From Flavobacteriales bacterium (GTDB lineage Bacteria > Bacteroidota > Bacteroidia > Flavobacteriales_D > Sanyastnellaceae), in assembly GCA_015660615.1 (NCBI GenBank), contig DQKQ01000213.1, positions 1-9,749 of the forward strand: a stretch of DNA of 9,749 nucleotides, read 5' to 3'. A program made the translations under genes and the position numbers. Within the stretch, counting starts at the first letter, position 1; the number at the start of each line of letters is the position of its first letter. Positions 1-8,104 of this stretch are shown piece by piece. The notes beneath the pieces are model-generated. The model was not told where the DNA came from and did not search any database. It was given only the letters and a program-made list of their open reading frames with translations.

Positions 1-225
1 CATATCGAGCCACACCATATCGGATTCGAGCTTCTGCCTAAGAAATTCACTCTAAGCCAACTTCAGCACTTGCACGAACTAGTTCTCGATAAAAAACTCG
101 ACAAAAGAAATTTCCGTAAGAACGTCAAACGTTTGAATCACGTAGTTCCACTAGACGAAAAACAAATTGGGGTTTTACATAAACCTGCTCAACTATTTAC
201 ATTCAATCCTGAAGCAGTAAACTAA
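1..225 (+). CDS. NrtR-type Nudix regulator, C-terminal winged-helix part (5' truncated)
   Basis: The open frame runs in from the window edge and gives 74 residues before a TAA at 223-225. It contains the FELLPKKFTLSQLQHLHELV stretch (window residues 9-28), followed by LDKRNFRKNV, then HKPAQLFTF near the end. This pattern (LLP-x-x-FTL-x-x-LQ, then LDKRNFR-K, then H-x-PAQL-(Y/F)-x-F) is characteristic of the DNA-binding winged-helix half of NrtR-family Nudix proteins, where a Nudix-like sugar-nucleotide sensing domain precedes the helix-turn-helix. That sensing domain lies outside the window. In Bacteroidota, relatives of this family are known to regulate sugar catabolism genes such as those for arabinose. 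The stop codon abuts the amylase start with no spacer, suggesting co-transcription and, by inference, control of this glucan locus. The true effector and whether the N-terminal Nudix domain keeps catalytic residues cannot be seen here. Confidence 0.85.
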   Translation, partial: HIEPHHIGFELLPKKFTLSQLQHLHELVLDKKLDKRNFRKNVKRLNHVVPLDEKQIGVLHKPAQLFTFNPEAVN

Positions 226-3105
226 ATGAAGTATTTACTTTCTCTTATAGGTTTGGCGATTTGTGGTATGGGGGGGGCGCAGGTTGTTTGGACTGAACCA
301 GCATTCCCTACCGCTGACGACATCATAATTTTATACTACGATGTTACAGAGGGCAATGGAGCGTTAGTAGACCTGACAGAACCCTGCCCAGGATGCCCAT
401 ACGTATACGCTCACACCGGAGTCATAACATATCAGAGCTCATCGCCCTCGAACTGGTACCACGTTCATAACCCATGGCCCTCAACTTCGCCTAACAACCT
501 AAGTGAAGCAAATATGGGAAACGTCTTACTGCCATTAGAAGCTGGCAGTACAGTACACACCTTTAATTTCAACGGGCTGACTTTAGCAGAGTATTACGGA
601 ATTGAGGAAGGAGAAGAAATAGAACAACTAGCATTCGTATTCAGAGACGCGCTTGGCACAGTGGTTGGCAAGAATGCTGACGAGAGTGATATATTCATCG
701 CAGTGAGTAACGGAGAGTACGAAGTTGACTTTGTAAGCCCTCCACTTGATTTTAACATCATGGCGGCCGGAGATCAGGTAGAGATTCAAGCTATAAGCTC
801 TTCTTTAGGAGAACTAACGTTGAGTGTAAACGGAGTGGCCGTTGCAAATAATGACGGACTTTCTCTTGAGTACATTTTCACTCTTGATTCCCCTGGAGAT
901 TACGAACTCACATTAAACGGAATTTCTGCGACAGATGATGAAAGCGAAAAAACTATCATTATTACAGCAATGCCAGATGCTCCTAATATTGCTTGGGCTC
1001 CCACAGGAACACAGGACGGTATTAACTACATAGATGACAACACTGTCATACTACAAGTTTTTGCACCTTATAAAGAGTTTCTTTTTGCTGTAGGGGATTT
1101 CAATGATTGGCAGATGACTTCTGGAGCGATAATGACTCGCACGCCTGATTATCAACGCTATTGGATAGAACTCACTGGTCTCGAGGTTGGGCAACCGTAT
1201 AGATTTCAATACCACATTATGCCTGACGATATCAGGGTCGCAGATGCTTATGCAGAGATTCAATTAGATAAATGGAACGATCCATGGATTCCGGAGAGTA
1301 CTTACCCAGACATGATTCCTTATCCTGAAGAGTTTACTTCGAGTGACCCGGTGAGTGTTTTTGTGACGGGGGAAGATGAGTACGTTTGGACTGATATGAG
1401 TTTCGATAGGCCACAGCAGGAAAACCTCGTTATTTATGAAATTCTTGTGAGGGACTTCTCTGAGCAGAGGACTTATAAAATGATAGAGGACTCATTAGAT
1501 TATATAGAAAATTTGGGGGTCAGTGCAATAGAACTTATGCCTATTATGGAATTTAATGGGAACGATAGTTGGGGCTACAACACGACCTTTTACTTTGCTC
1601 CGGACAAAGCATACGGGACTCGTGATGATTTAAAATCGCTTGTGGATGCTTGCCATGAAAGGGGGATAGCGGTAATCCTTGATCTCGTATTTAACCATTC
1701 GGATCAACCCAACCCATTCATTACAATGTACTGGAATGACTGGGTGGTTTCGCCGACTAATCCCTGGTTTAATGTCGAAGCACCTCACTCGATGAACTGG
1801 TTCTACGATTGGAATCACAACACCAATGCAACGAAGAGTTTCGTCAAGAGAACTTTAGATCACTGGACTCAGAATTACCATATTGATGGGTTTCGTTGGG
1901 ATTTTACGCAAGGCTTAGTCCAAACCCAGGGCGGCGGCTCCTCCTACGACGCGGGCAGAATTGCTATTATTGAGGAGTATGGAGAGCACGTTTGGTCTCA
2001 AGATGAAGGGGTATATATGATACTTGAACACTGGTGCGACTACAATGAAGAGCAGTTACTGGCGAATGAAGGGTTCATGCTTTGGGCCAATACTCATCAC
2101 GACTACTCAGAGGCGGCAATGGGATATTCTTCGAATCTGAATTATGCGAATTATCAGTCACACGGCTATAACGAGCCCCATGCCGTTACGTATATGGAAA
2201 GTCACGACGAAGAGAGACTTATGTACAACAACCTCAACTGGGGGAATAATGCTGGCGAGTATGAAATAGCGAATCTCGAGACGGCCCTGCGCAGAGTGGA
2301 AATGACGGCTTGTTTTCATATTTTACTTCCAGGACCTAAACATCTTTGGCAGTTTCAGGAGTTGGGGTACGATTATAGTATCAACACCTGCTCTGATGGC
2401 GTTACTGTCGAGGAGGCTTGTCGTATAGAGGCCAAGCCCGTACGCTGGGATTACTATGAGGATTCTCAGCGACACAAGCTTTACGATGTTTTCTCCGCCC
2501 TGAATAATTTAAAAAAAGACTACCCACAGGTATTCACTACCACAAACTTTGATTTTGATACAGGCGGTATGGGGAAAAGACTTCACTTAAACGCGACAGA
2601 CATGAATGTCGTTGTAGTTGGGAATTTTCATGTAAATTCTATAAATATGGTGTGCAACTTCCAACACGAGGGAACATGGTATGACTATATGACAGGAGAA
2701 GAACTCGAGATTACCAACACAGCAGAATCATATGCTTTTGCGCCAGGAGAATATCACGTCTACATAGACACACAACTTCCTACTCCAGATATATTCAACC
2801 CTGCTTCAGTTGAGGATATTTCTTCTGAATCAGAGAATAATTCATCCTTCATTCTCTCCTATCCTAATCCCTGCACAGGTTCATTTGCTGTAGCAATTCC
2901 TGACGGAATTAATGGAGAAATAATGGAGGATATTTCATATGAAGTCTTCGACACACTAGGTAAAACAGTTGTCTCTGGTACGAGCCCAACTAAGAATATA
3001 CATATTAACATTGACAGTATGTCACCTGGTATTTACAGCATCAGAGTACAAGCTAACTGCAATTCCAACATCTTACATTTCACTTCAACTATTCAAAAAC
3101 AATGA
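226..3105 (+). CDS. Secreted multidomain GH13 alpha-amylase with T9SS type A sorting tail
   Basis: This 959-aa protein is a predicted extracellular alpha-amylase that hydrolyses internal alpha-1,4 bonds of starch-like glucans. Order of parts: signal peptide (about 1-18, ending MGGA-Q); an N-terminal beta module (20-163) related to the 294-aa protein downstream; an Ig-like segment (about 166-249); a CBM48-like early-set domain (about 252-350, with VGDFNDW); the GH13 barrel (about 398-765); a C-terminal beta domain (about 770-848); and a Por sorting tail (about 871-959, with SYPNP and SPGIYSIRV). The four GH13 conserved regions are intact: DLVFNH (486-491), GFRWDF (555-560) with nucleophile D559, acid/base E601 in LEHWCD, and ESHDEE (658-663) with H660 and D661. 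Activity is therefore expected. The ATG follows the upstream TAA directly and leads into a good signal peptide, which supports this start. A G8 run lies in the signal-peptide codons. Branch-cutting or transglycosylating specificity cannot be excluded from sequence alone. Confidence 0.95.
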   Translation: MKYLLSLIGLAICGMGGAQVVWTEPAFPTADDIIILYYDVTEGNGALVDLTEPCPGCPYVYAHTGVITYQSSSPSNWYHVHNPWPSTSPNNLSEANMGNVLLPLEAGSTVHTFNFNGLTLAEYYGIEEGEEIEQLAFVFRDALGTVVGKNADESDIFIAVSNGEYEVDFVSPPLDFNIMAAGDQVEIQAISSSLGELTLSVNGVAVANNDGLSLEYIFTLDSPGDYELTLNGISATDDESEKTIIITAMPDAPNIAWAPTGTQDGINYIDDNTVILQVFAPYKEFLFAVGDFNDWQMTSGAIMTRTPDYQRYWIELTGLEVGQPYRFQYHIMPDDIRVADAYAEIQLDKWNDPWIPESTYPDMIPYPEEFTSSDPVSVFVTGEDEYVWTDMSFDRPQQENLVIYEILVRDFSEQRTYKMIEDSLDYIENLGVSAIELMPIMEFNGNDSWGYNTTFYFAPDKAYGTRDDLKSLVDACHERGIAVILDLVFNHSDQPNPFITMYWNDWVVSPTNPWFNVEAPHSMNWFYDWNHNTNATKSFVKRTLDHWTQNYHIDGFRWDFTQGLVQTQGGGSSYDAGRIAIIEEYGEHVWSQDEGVYMILEHWCDYNEEQLLANEGFMLWANTHHDYSEAAMGYSSNLNYANYQSHGYNEPHAVTYMESHDEERLMYNNLNWGNNAGEYEIANLETALRRVEMTACFHILLPGPKHLWQFQELGYDYSINTCSDGVTVEEACRIEAKPVRWDYYEDSQRHKLYDVFSALNNLKKDYPQVFTTTNFDFDTGGMGKRLHLNATDMNVVVVGNFHVNSINMVCNFQHEGTWYDYMTGEELEITNTAESYAFAPGEYHVYIDTQLPTPDIFNPASVEDISSESENNSSFILSYPNPCTGSFAVAIPDGINGEIMEDISYEVFDTLGKTVVSGTSPTKNIHINIDSMSPGIYSIRVQANCNSNILHFTSTIQKQ
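270..277 (+). repeat. G8 homopolymer within signal-peptide codons of the amylase
   Basis: Eight consecutive G bases span the last base of the Met15 codon and the codons for Gly16, Gly17 and Ala18. Reading on by hand, a one-base loss leads to a TAA about 18 codons after Met15, and a one-base gain leads to a TGA about nine codons after it. Either change would therefore remove the whole mature enzyme. It is a plain sequence observation; a slippage or phase-variation role is inference. Confidence 0.75.
283..714 (+). other. N-terminal beta module of the amylase, shared with the 294-aa protein
   Basis: Residues 20-163 of the amylase carry a P-x-x-PT-x-DDIIILYYDV start (25-40), a YVYAHTGVI strand (59-67), and a TFNFNGLTLAEYYGI stretch (112-126) followed by an LAFVFRDALG strand (135-144). 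The same order occurs twice in the protein encoded at 8105-8989 (PTSPDDVVTLFIDI / YLWAW / SMTFVPTEFFDI, and its second copy). A carbohydrate-binding or surface-attachment role is inferred from context only. The module also holds a CPGC pair (C54, C57), probably structural. Confidence 0.6.
2836..3102 (+). other. T9SS (Por) C-terminal sorting domain of the amylase
   Basis: Residues about 871-959 form the usual seven-strand sorting tail of type IX secretion cargo. The landmarks are the FILSYPNPCTG entry (875-885), the YEVFDTLGKTV strand (905-915) and the MSPGIYSIRV strand (932-941) before a short basic end. In Bacteroidota this tail directs export through the outer membrane and is normally removed, with the cargo either released or attached to surface lipopolysaccharide. 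The sequence does not show which fate applies. Confidence 0.88.
3102..3105 (+). other. ATGA start/stop overlap between amylase and susC-like gene
   Basis: The ATG of the transporter (3102-3104) overlaps the TGA of the amylase (3103-3105). This arrangement often accompanies translational coupling and rules out a separate intergenic promoter here. It also indicates that the enzyme and the transporter are made from one transcript. Confidence 0.9.
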
Positions 3106-6100
3106 AGAATATTATTGCTGTTTTTGCTGCAATTGTCCTGTTATCTATAACAGCTAAAGCCCAAACCCTATCTGGTTTTGTTTACGATATAAATGGAACG
3201 CCACTCCCCTCTTCAACAGTAATCGTAGATGGATCAATTGGAGTCTTTTGTGATTACAACGGTCACTATGAAATAAAAGCGCTTTCATTAGGAAAGCACT
3301 CTATAGAATTTAGTTTTATAGGCTACCTGAAAAAAACATTAGAAATAGATATTACAAAAGGCGAAAATAATTTAAACGCCAGACTGAAAGAAGATGCCGT
3401 AATGATTAACGATGTTGTCGTTGTGGGATACGGTGTCCAGCGCAGAAAAGAGGTTACGGGGTCAATTGCGAAAATTGACGCGAAGAAGATAACAGCTGTG
3501 CAGACACCCTCTTTCGAGGCAGCCCTTCAAGGTCAAGCCGCGGGAGTACAGGTAAGTCAAAGCTCAGGAGCAGCGGGAGCCGGATCTCTAATAAGAATTC
3601 GTGGTGTGGCCTCTATCTCTGGGTCTGGAGACCCACTCGTCGTTGTAGATGGAATTCCTATCACTCAAGAGTACTTCTTAAATAGGCGTGCCGGCTATGG
3701 AGGCGGGTTTAACAACAACCCACTTGCAAGCATTAATCCCAACGATATTGCATCTATCGAAATCCTTAAGGATGCTGCTGCAACTGGTATTTATGGCTCC
3801 CGAGGAGCGAACGGAGTAATCTTAATCACAACGAAGAGAGGAACAAGCAAAACCTCGTTTGAATACAGTTCTCGAATTGGATTCTCTAAAGTCGCCTCCA
3901 GGCCCAACATGATGAATACGGAGGAATACCTAACTATCAGACAGGAAGCTTGGGAAAACGATGGTGGAACGGGGTATGTTTGGCTTCCTCACATGAGTTC
4001 ATCTACAGACAGCCCAGAATCTAGAAAGGCGGCTTACCTCAGAGCTGTTGAGACAAATACAGACTGGGTGGACGAGACCATAGGAACTGGGATGAAGAAC
4101 GCGCATAGCTTCAGCGCTCGCACTGGTGGCGATAAGTGGAGCATGTACTCCGGATTCGCATACGATGATAACGAGAGCTACATGCTGGGAAACAGCTATA
4201 CAAGAATAAGTGGGCGGATTAACCTAGATATTGATATTGCGCCTTGGGCGAAATTACTTTTCTCAGGTTCTATGTCTGAGGGTAGAAACCAAAGGGTAAG
4301 TATGGCCTGGAGCGGTGGGTTAGGGCGCGCTATGTCCCAAGCCCTTCCATACATGCCAGTTCGTTATGAAAACGACACTCTTGTAAATGGAGTGAGTTAC
4401 GAATCTGGAGATTTCTATCAATGGAATACCAACTGGAATATGGTCGCTGAGAGAGAGATGAAAAAATGGAGATCGACTGAAAACAGAACATTCACAAATG
4501 CACAGTTAATCCTCACCCCTCTTCAAGATCTTCATGTAAAATTCACAGGCGGGTTCGATAGAATGCTCGTGGAGGAAGACATGTGGGAGCCTGAGGCTTT
4601 CAACAACTACTTAGACCAAGGAAACCTGTACAGCAATACCATTCTGAATTGGAACGTAGGAGTTACAGCTGATTATCGTTACGAAATAGACGATACCCAG
4701 GCGCTTACATTTCTTGTAGGGTCTGAATACCAAAGAGCAGACAACTTTTCTTGGGACTATTATTTTCCAAACTCACCTTCACCTGTTTATTCAAGCGATT
4801 CATTACAATCATTACTAGATACAGCTGATAGAAGAGTGAACCTACCTACTCAACACAGTTTCTTATCTTACTTCAGCAGAATAAACTATTCGCTAGATGA
4901 TAGATACTTTTTTCAAGCTACTATGAGGGTAGATGGCTCATCTAGGTTTGGGCGTAACAGCAGATATGGATTCTTCCCAGCTGTTTCTGCAGGATGGGTG
5001 ATTAGCGATGAAAACTGGTTTAATTCTAAGAATATCAGCTTTTTAAAGATAAGGTCGAGCGTGGGTAAAACTGGGGCTGCGAACATTCCCGACTACGCAA
5101 GGTTTGGGACATATAGTCCTACAAACAATGGAATAACGTACGCAGGAGACAGCATTCTATACCCCATACAACCAGCTAATCCTGACCTTAAATGGGAGTC
5201 CACAAGAACTATTGATGGCTCAGTGGAAATAGGGCTGCTTCAGGATAGATTGGTGTTGGAAGTAGGGGCTTACCACAAATGGTCAACGGATGTGCTTATG
5301 AACGTTAGTGTTCCAGCGTCTACAGGGTTCACAAACTATTGGGATAACGTTGGAACGGTAATGAATAGAGGTATAGAGCTGAGCATCAAGAGCTATAACA
5401 CCACAGGAAGACTGGGCTGGGTTACCGAACTGAACGTGTCTAAGAACTACAACGAACTTATTGATATTGGTGAGTATACTCCAGATGCGATTTCTGGAGG
5501 TTCTAACGATTCAAGAGTAATTGTTGGCCGCCCAATAGGATCTTTCTACTTAGTCGAGCACAGCCATATTGATACTGAAACTGGTCTACCCGTTTATATC
5601 GACCTTGAAGGAAATGAAACTTTCGAGTATTCGAACGATATCCGGAAGTACGTGGGTGACGGCCTACCTGACTTTATAGGAGGTATGACTAACTCCTTTA
5701 CTTATGGGAATTGGGATTTAACAGCTCTTGTTTCTTTCTCAGTGGGAGCTAAGATTTTTGATTCTTCAGCCAAACGCCAACTCGGTGTAGTTAGTGATTG
5801 GAATATGAGAACTGAGCTATTCGACAGATGGCAGCAACCTGGTGATGAAGCCACTTACCCTAGACTTACTTTAGACGAGACGACATACAGCTTGCCATCG
5901 GGTTTCCCTTGGTGGAATACAAGTTTGTTTATTTACGACGCGTCCTACATGCGACTGCGCAACCTAACCCTCGGATATAACGTCCCAGGTAAGAATGAAA
6001 TCCGACTTGCAGTAAATGCAACTAACGTTTTTACCATCACGAACTTTCCAGGGTTAGATCCAGAAGTAGTTCGCGACTTTGAAAACGCTCAGGACAGAAA

Positions 6101-6176
6101 CATGAGCGCTAACGTCACCTACCTTACTCCTCCTCAGGAAAGGGCTTTTACTTTCTCAATCACAGCTAATTTTTAA
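3102..6176 (+). CDS. SusC/RagA-type TonB-dependent outer-membrane transporter
   Basis: This 1024-aa protein is the predicted outer-membrane channel that imports oligosaccharides with energy from TonB. It begins with a signal peptide (1-20, cut at AKA-Q), followed by a carboxypeptidase-regulatory-like beta domain (about 22-97, starting LSGFVYDINGTPLP). A Ton-box-like DVVVVGYG follows at 104-111. The plug domain (about 113-247) shows the family hallmarks IRIRG (164-168), DPLVVVDG (177-184) and IEILKDAAATGIYGSRGANG (219-238). The remainder is the beta barrel, ending in the aromatic residue F1024 expected for outer-membrane barrels. Length is normal for SusC proteins. There is no STN domain before the beta domain, so it is not expected to signal to an anti-sigma factor. 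The SusD partner follows after 4 nt and two amylases flank the pair, so malto-oligosaccharides are the likely cargo (inference from context). Confidence 0.96.
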   Translation: MKNIIAVFAAIVLLSITAKAQTLSGFVYDINGTPLPSSTVIVDGSIGVFCDYNGHYEIKALSLGKHSIEFSFIGYLKKTLEIDITKGENNLNARLKEDAVMINDVVVVGYGVQRRKEVTGSIAKIDAKKITAVQTPSFEAALQGQAAGVQVSQSSGAAGAGSLIRIRGVASISGSGDPLVVVDGIPITQEYFLNRRAGYGGGFNNNPLASINPNDIASIEILKDAAATGIYGSRGANGVILITTKRGTSKTSFEYSSRIGFSKVASRPNMMNTEEYLTIRQEAWENDGGTGYVWLPHMSSSTDSPESRKAAYLRAVETNTDWVDETIGTGMKNAHSFSARTGGDKWSMYSGFAYDDNESYMLGNSYTRISGRINLDIDIAPWAKLLFSGSMSEGRNQRVSMAWSGGLGRAMSQALPYMPVRYENDTLVNGVSYESGDFYQWNTNWNMVAEREMKKWRSTENRTFTNAQLILTPLQDLHVKFTGGFDRMLVEEDMWEPEAFNNYLDQGNLYSNTILNWNVGVTADYRYEIDDTQALTFLVGSEYQRADNFSWDYYFPNSPSPVYSSDSLQSLLDTADRRVNLPTQHSFLSYFSRINYSLDDRYFFQATMRVDGSSRFGRNSRYGFFPAVSAGWVISDENWFNSKNISFLKIRSSVGKTGAANIPDYARFGTYSPTNNGITYAGDSILYPIQPANPDLKWESTRTIDGSVEIGLLQDRLVLEVGAYHKWSTDVLMNVSVPASTGFTNYWDNVGTVMNRGIELSIKSYNTTGRLGWVTELNVSKNYNELIDIGEYTPDAISGGSNDSRVIVGRPIGSFYLVEHSHIDTETGLPVYIDLEGNETFEYSNDIRKYVGDGLPDFIGGMTNSFTYGNWDLTALVSFSVGAKIFDSSAKRQLGVVSDWNMRTELFDRWQQPGDEATYPRLTLDETTYSLPSGFPWWNTSLFIYDASYMRLRNLTLGYNVPGKNEIRLAVNATNVFTITNFPGLDPEVVRDFENAQDRNMSANVTYLTPPQERAFTFSITANF

Positions 6177-6180
6177 GATT

Positions 6181-7566
6181 ATGAAAATGACAACTTTCTT
6201 ATTAGCGATTTCGCTATCGCTTCTTTCATGTGATAGACTCCTTGTTTTCGAACCCGGAGAAGTAATCCTTGCGGAAGATGCTATCTCAACCACTGACGAT
6301 CTTCAGAGATTACTTGTCTCAACATACGACGTGCTCGGAAATCTCTACGACGGCAGAGTTCAAATTGTAAACGAACTCAGAGGAGATAATCTCGCTGAAC
6401 CTGACAACAATAATGACTACAAAGCCGTGTACAATAGGGAAACAACATTTTTCACTGGAATTAATGGTGGGATTTACACGGATTTCTACTACGCGATATA
6501 TAGGTCTAATGTAGTACTTGGAAGCTTCGATTTGGTTGAGGACATAACACCTGTGAATAGAACAAGAATAACAGCGGAAGCAAGATTTGTAAGGGCAGTT
6601 TGCCACTTGGGAGCAGTGAAGATGTTTGCTCAGCCTTTCGGATATACATCTGATAATTCTCACTTGGGCATTCCTCTTAGGCTAGAAGCGTCACAAGACC
6701 CCTTACCTAGAGCTTCGGTAGGAGAAGTTTACTCAGCAATCATTGATGACTTTAATTATGCCGCTGAACATCTGCCTTCTTCGAATGGGGCTTACGCCAC
6801 ATCAGATGCCGCGAATGGGTACCTTGCTCATATGCACTTCTTGATGCAAGACTGGATGGAAACAGTTAGCTACTGTGATGCAATTATATCTAGCGGGCAT
6901 TATGCATTAGATACAGATTTAAATAGATTTGAGTCTGGCATAACAAACGTTGAGACAATATTCGGGATACAGAGTTTTATGGACTCTGATTTACTGGAAG
7001 ACGCTACTTTTGTTGATTTCCGTTGTGAGAGTCTTAGAGACAACTACCGTTCTGACAACAATCCTACTCCACAACTGACTTTCTCTTCTGACTTTATAAA
7101 TTGGTGGAATGGACTTGGAGAGGGTTCCGGAGATGCCAGAGCTGAATGGTTCACCTCTGGTGAGCGAAATTTCTGCAACAGGTTTAACGGCCTTGACGTT
7201 TTCAACGTTCCCTTAATCCACCTAACTGGAATAATGCTCATCCGAGCGGAAGCTCTTTCTGAGTTAAATGAGAATTTCAGCTCTGCAATCGCTGATATTA
7301 ATTCTATTAGATCTCGAGCTAACGCTTCTTTATTAAGTGAAAGTGCAGATGCTACATTAATTCGTAATGCTGCGAGAATAGATTACAGGAAAGAAACCCT
7401 GTGTGAAGGAACTTGGGTCGACCAACTACAAAGGCGTGGAACCATGGGAGAAGACATAACCATTAGAGGAGGTTCTTGGGATTGTCCTGGAATGGCTCTT
7501 CAGTTTTCAAATACTGAAAACACTGTATCGGGATTTGTGTTAAACCCAGAAGGAGGATGCCTATAA
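6181..7566 (+). CDS. SusD/RagB-type surface glycan-binding lipoprotein
   Basis: The 461-aa product has a short signal ending in an LLSC lipobox with C17 as the predicted lipidated residue, so it should sit on the outer membrane over the SusC channel as its lid. SusD hallmarks are the helical AEARFVRAVCHLGAVKMFAQ stretch (132-151), GIPLRLEASQDPLPRASVGE (163-182) followed by a YSAIIDDFNYA helix, and the C-terminal LIRAEALSELN helix (353-363). It ends with GFVLNPEGGC, the kind of ending seen in SusD proteins of maltodextrin loci. Size is slightly shorter than the common 500-550 aa but all landmarks are present. A second in-frame Met at position 3 is an equally possible start. The 4-nt gap to the transporter supports an obligate pair. 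Binding of alpha-glucan is inferred from neighbouring amylases; I cannot identify ligand-contact residues with confidence. Confidence 0.94.
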   Translation: MKMTTFLLAISLSLLSCDRLLVFEPGEVILAEDAISTTDDLQRLLVSTYDVLGNLYDGRVQIVNELRGDNLAEPDNNNDYKAVYNRETTFFTGINGGIYTDFYYAIYRSNVVLGSFDLVEDITPVNRTRITAEARFVRAVCHLGAVKMFAQPFGYTSDNSHLGIPLRLEASQDPLPRASVGEVYSAIIDDFNYAAEHLPSSNGAYATSDAANGYLAHMHFLMQDWMETVSYCDAIISSGHYALDTDLNRFESGITNVETIFGIQSFMDSDLLEDATFVDFRCESLRDNYRSDNNPTPQLTFSSDFINWWNGLGEGSGDARAEWFTSGERNFCNRFNGLDVFNVPLIHLTGIMLIRAEALSELNENFSSAIADINSIRSRANASLLSESADATLIRNAARIDYRKETLCEGTWVDQLQRRGTMGEDITIRGGSWDCPGMALQFSNTENTVSGFVLNPEGGCL

Positions 7567-7576
7567 AACTTAAAAC

Positions 7577-8098
7577 ATGAAGAACTTCATTAAAAACACG
7601 ATGATTAAGGTCTTGCTAGTGGCTTTAGTTGCACCCACTGGATGTAAGCCTGAACCGCAAGGTGAGCTTGGCGAGCCATTTGACAAAGTCGCGGGTATGT
7701 TAGGCACTTGGCAGCTAAATACATTTATCCAAACAGATTTAAATAATCCTATCAAAGAACAAAGGGATTTAACTTACTTTTTCGACGATGGAATCGTCAC
7801 CCCTATGCAGATCACCTTTAACGAAGACAGAAGCTATTATAGCTCGTTAGAGATAGGGCGCAACTACTTCGGAGAGCAAGGAGTTTGGGGGTTCGATGAT
7901 GACAATCACCCCAGCTATATCATTTTAGAGACTACGCTTTCGGACGGAACTCCAAGTGACACGTTGCAATATGAGTTAGGGTCTGTAATCAGACCGTTCG
8001 ACAATGATATGACTATCGAATATGACAGACTGTGCGGTGAAGGGCCTACTGCATCAAGCACAGTTCTTTATTCAATCAATTTTAATAGAATAAATTAA
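7577..8098 (+). CDS. Small lipocalin-like lipoprotein (DUF5004-like), function unknown
   Basis: This 173-aa protein has an N-terminal hydrophobic segment (about 10-19) followed by APTGC, making C23 a probable lipidation site, although Pro at -3 is atypical. The mature part opens with a LGTWQLNTF motif (42-50), then alternating beta-strand-like segments including MQITFNEDRSYYSS (77-90), GVWGFDDDN (102-110) and YSINFN (165-170). A G-x-W entry strand, a central thick run of beta strands and a conserved internal W suggest a lipocalin-like barrel of the type annotated as DUF5004 in Bacteroidota; I offer that name tentatively from memory. A second Met at position 9 would shorten the signal and is also plausible. 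Its place between SusD and the tandem-module protein makes it an accessory of the glucan locus. No catalytic motif is visible, so a ligand-binding or scaffold role is only a guess. Confidence 0.75.
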   Translation: MKNFIKNTMIKVLLVALVAPTGCKPEPQGELGEPFDKVAGMLGTWQLNTFIQTDLNNPIKEQRDLTYFFDDGIVTPMQITFNEDRSYYSSLEIGRNYFGEQGVWGFDDDNHPSYIILETTLSDGTPSDTLQYELGSVIRPFDNDMTIEYDRLCGEGPTASSTVLYSINFNRIN

Positions 8099-8104
8099 AT
8101 CGCC

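Noticed and set aside
129..136. AACGTTTG resembling the Bacteroidota -7 promoter box (TAnnTTTG)
   Set aside because: First base mismatched, no TTG about 20 bases upstream, and it lies inside the regulator coding region; too weak to call a promoter.
385..396. CPGC pair (C54, C57) in the amylase N-terminal module, reminiscent of a thioredoxin active site
   Set aside because: No thioredoxin-like fold or surrounding motif; in an exported beta module a structural disulfide or plain loop is more likely.
1051..1263. Open frame on the minus strand inside the amylase gene
   Set aside because: Lies entirely opposite a strongly supported GH13 coding region, shows no recognisable domain, and is one of several antisense open frames of similar size; treated as a shadow.
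1920..1955. GC-rich patch inside the amylase gene, possible insertion
   Set aside because: It encodes the QTQGGGSSYDAG loop following the nucleophile strand, a place where related GH13 enzymes also have a Gly-rich then YDA segment; no repeats or frame disruption mark an insertion.
2969..3157. Plus-strand open frame straddling the amylase/SusC junction
   Set aside because: It is in another frame across two well-supported genes that already overlap by four bases; no motif supports it.
6319..6663. 114-codon open frame on the minus strand within the SusD-like gene
   Set aside because: The sense frame is clearly SusD (helix and lipobox landmarks); the antisense translation is Cys/Ile/Arg-rich with no family features.
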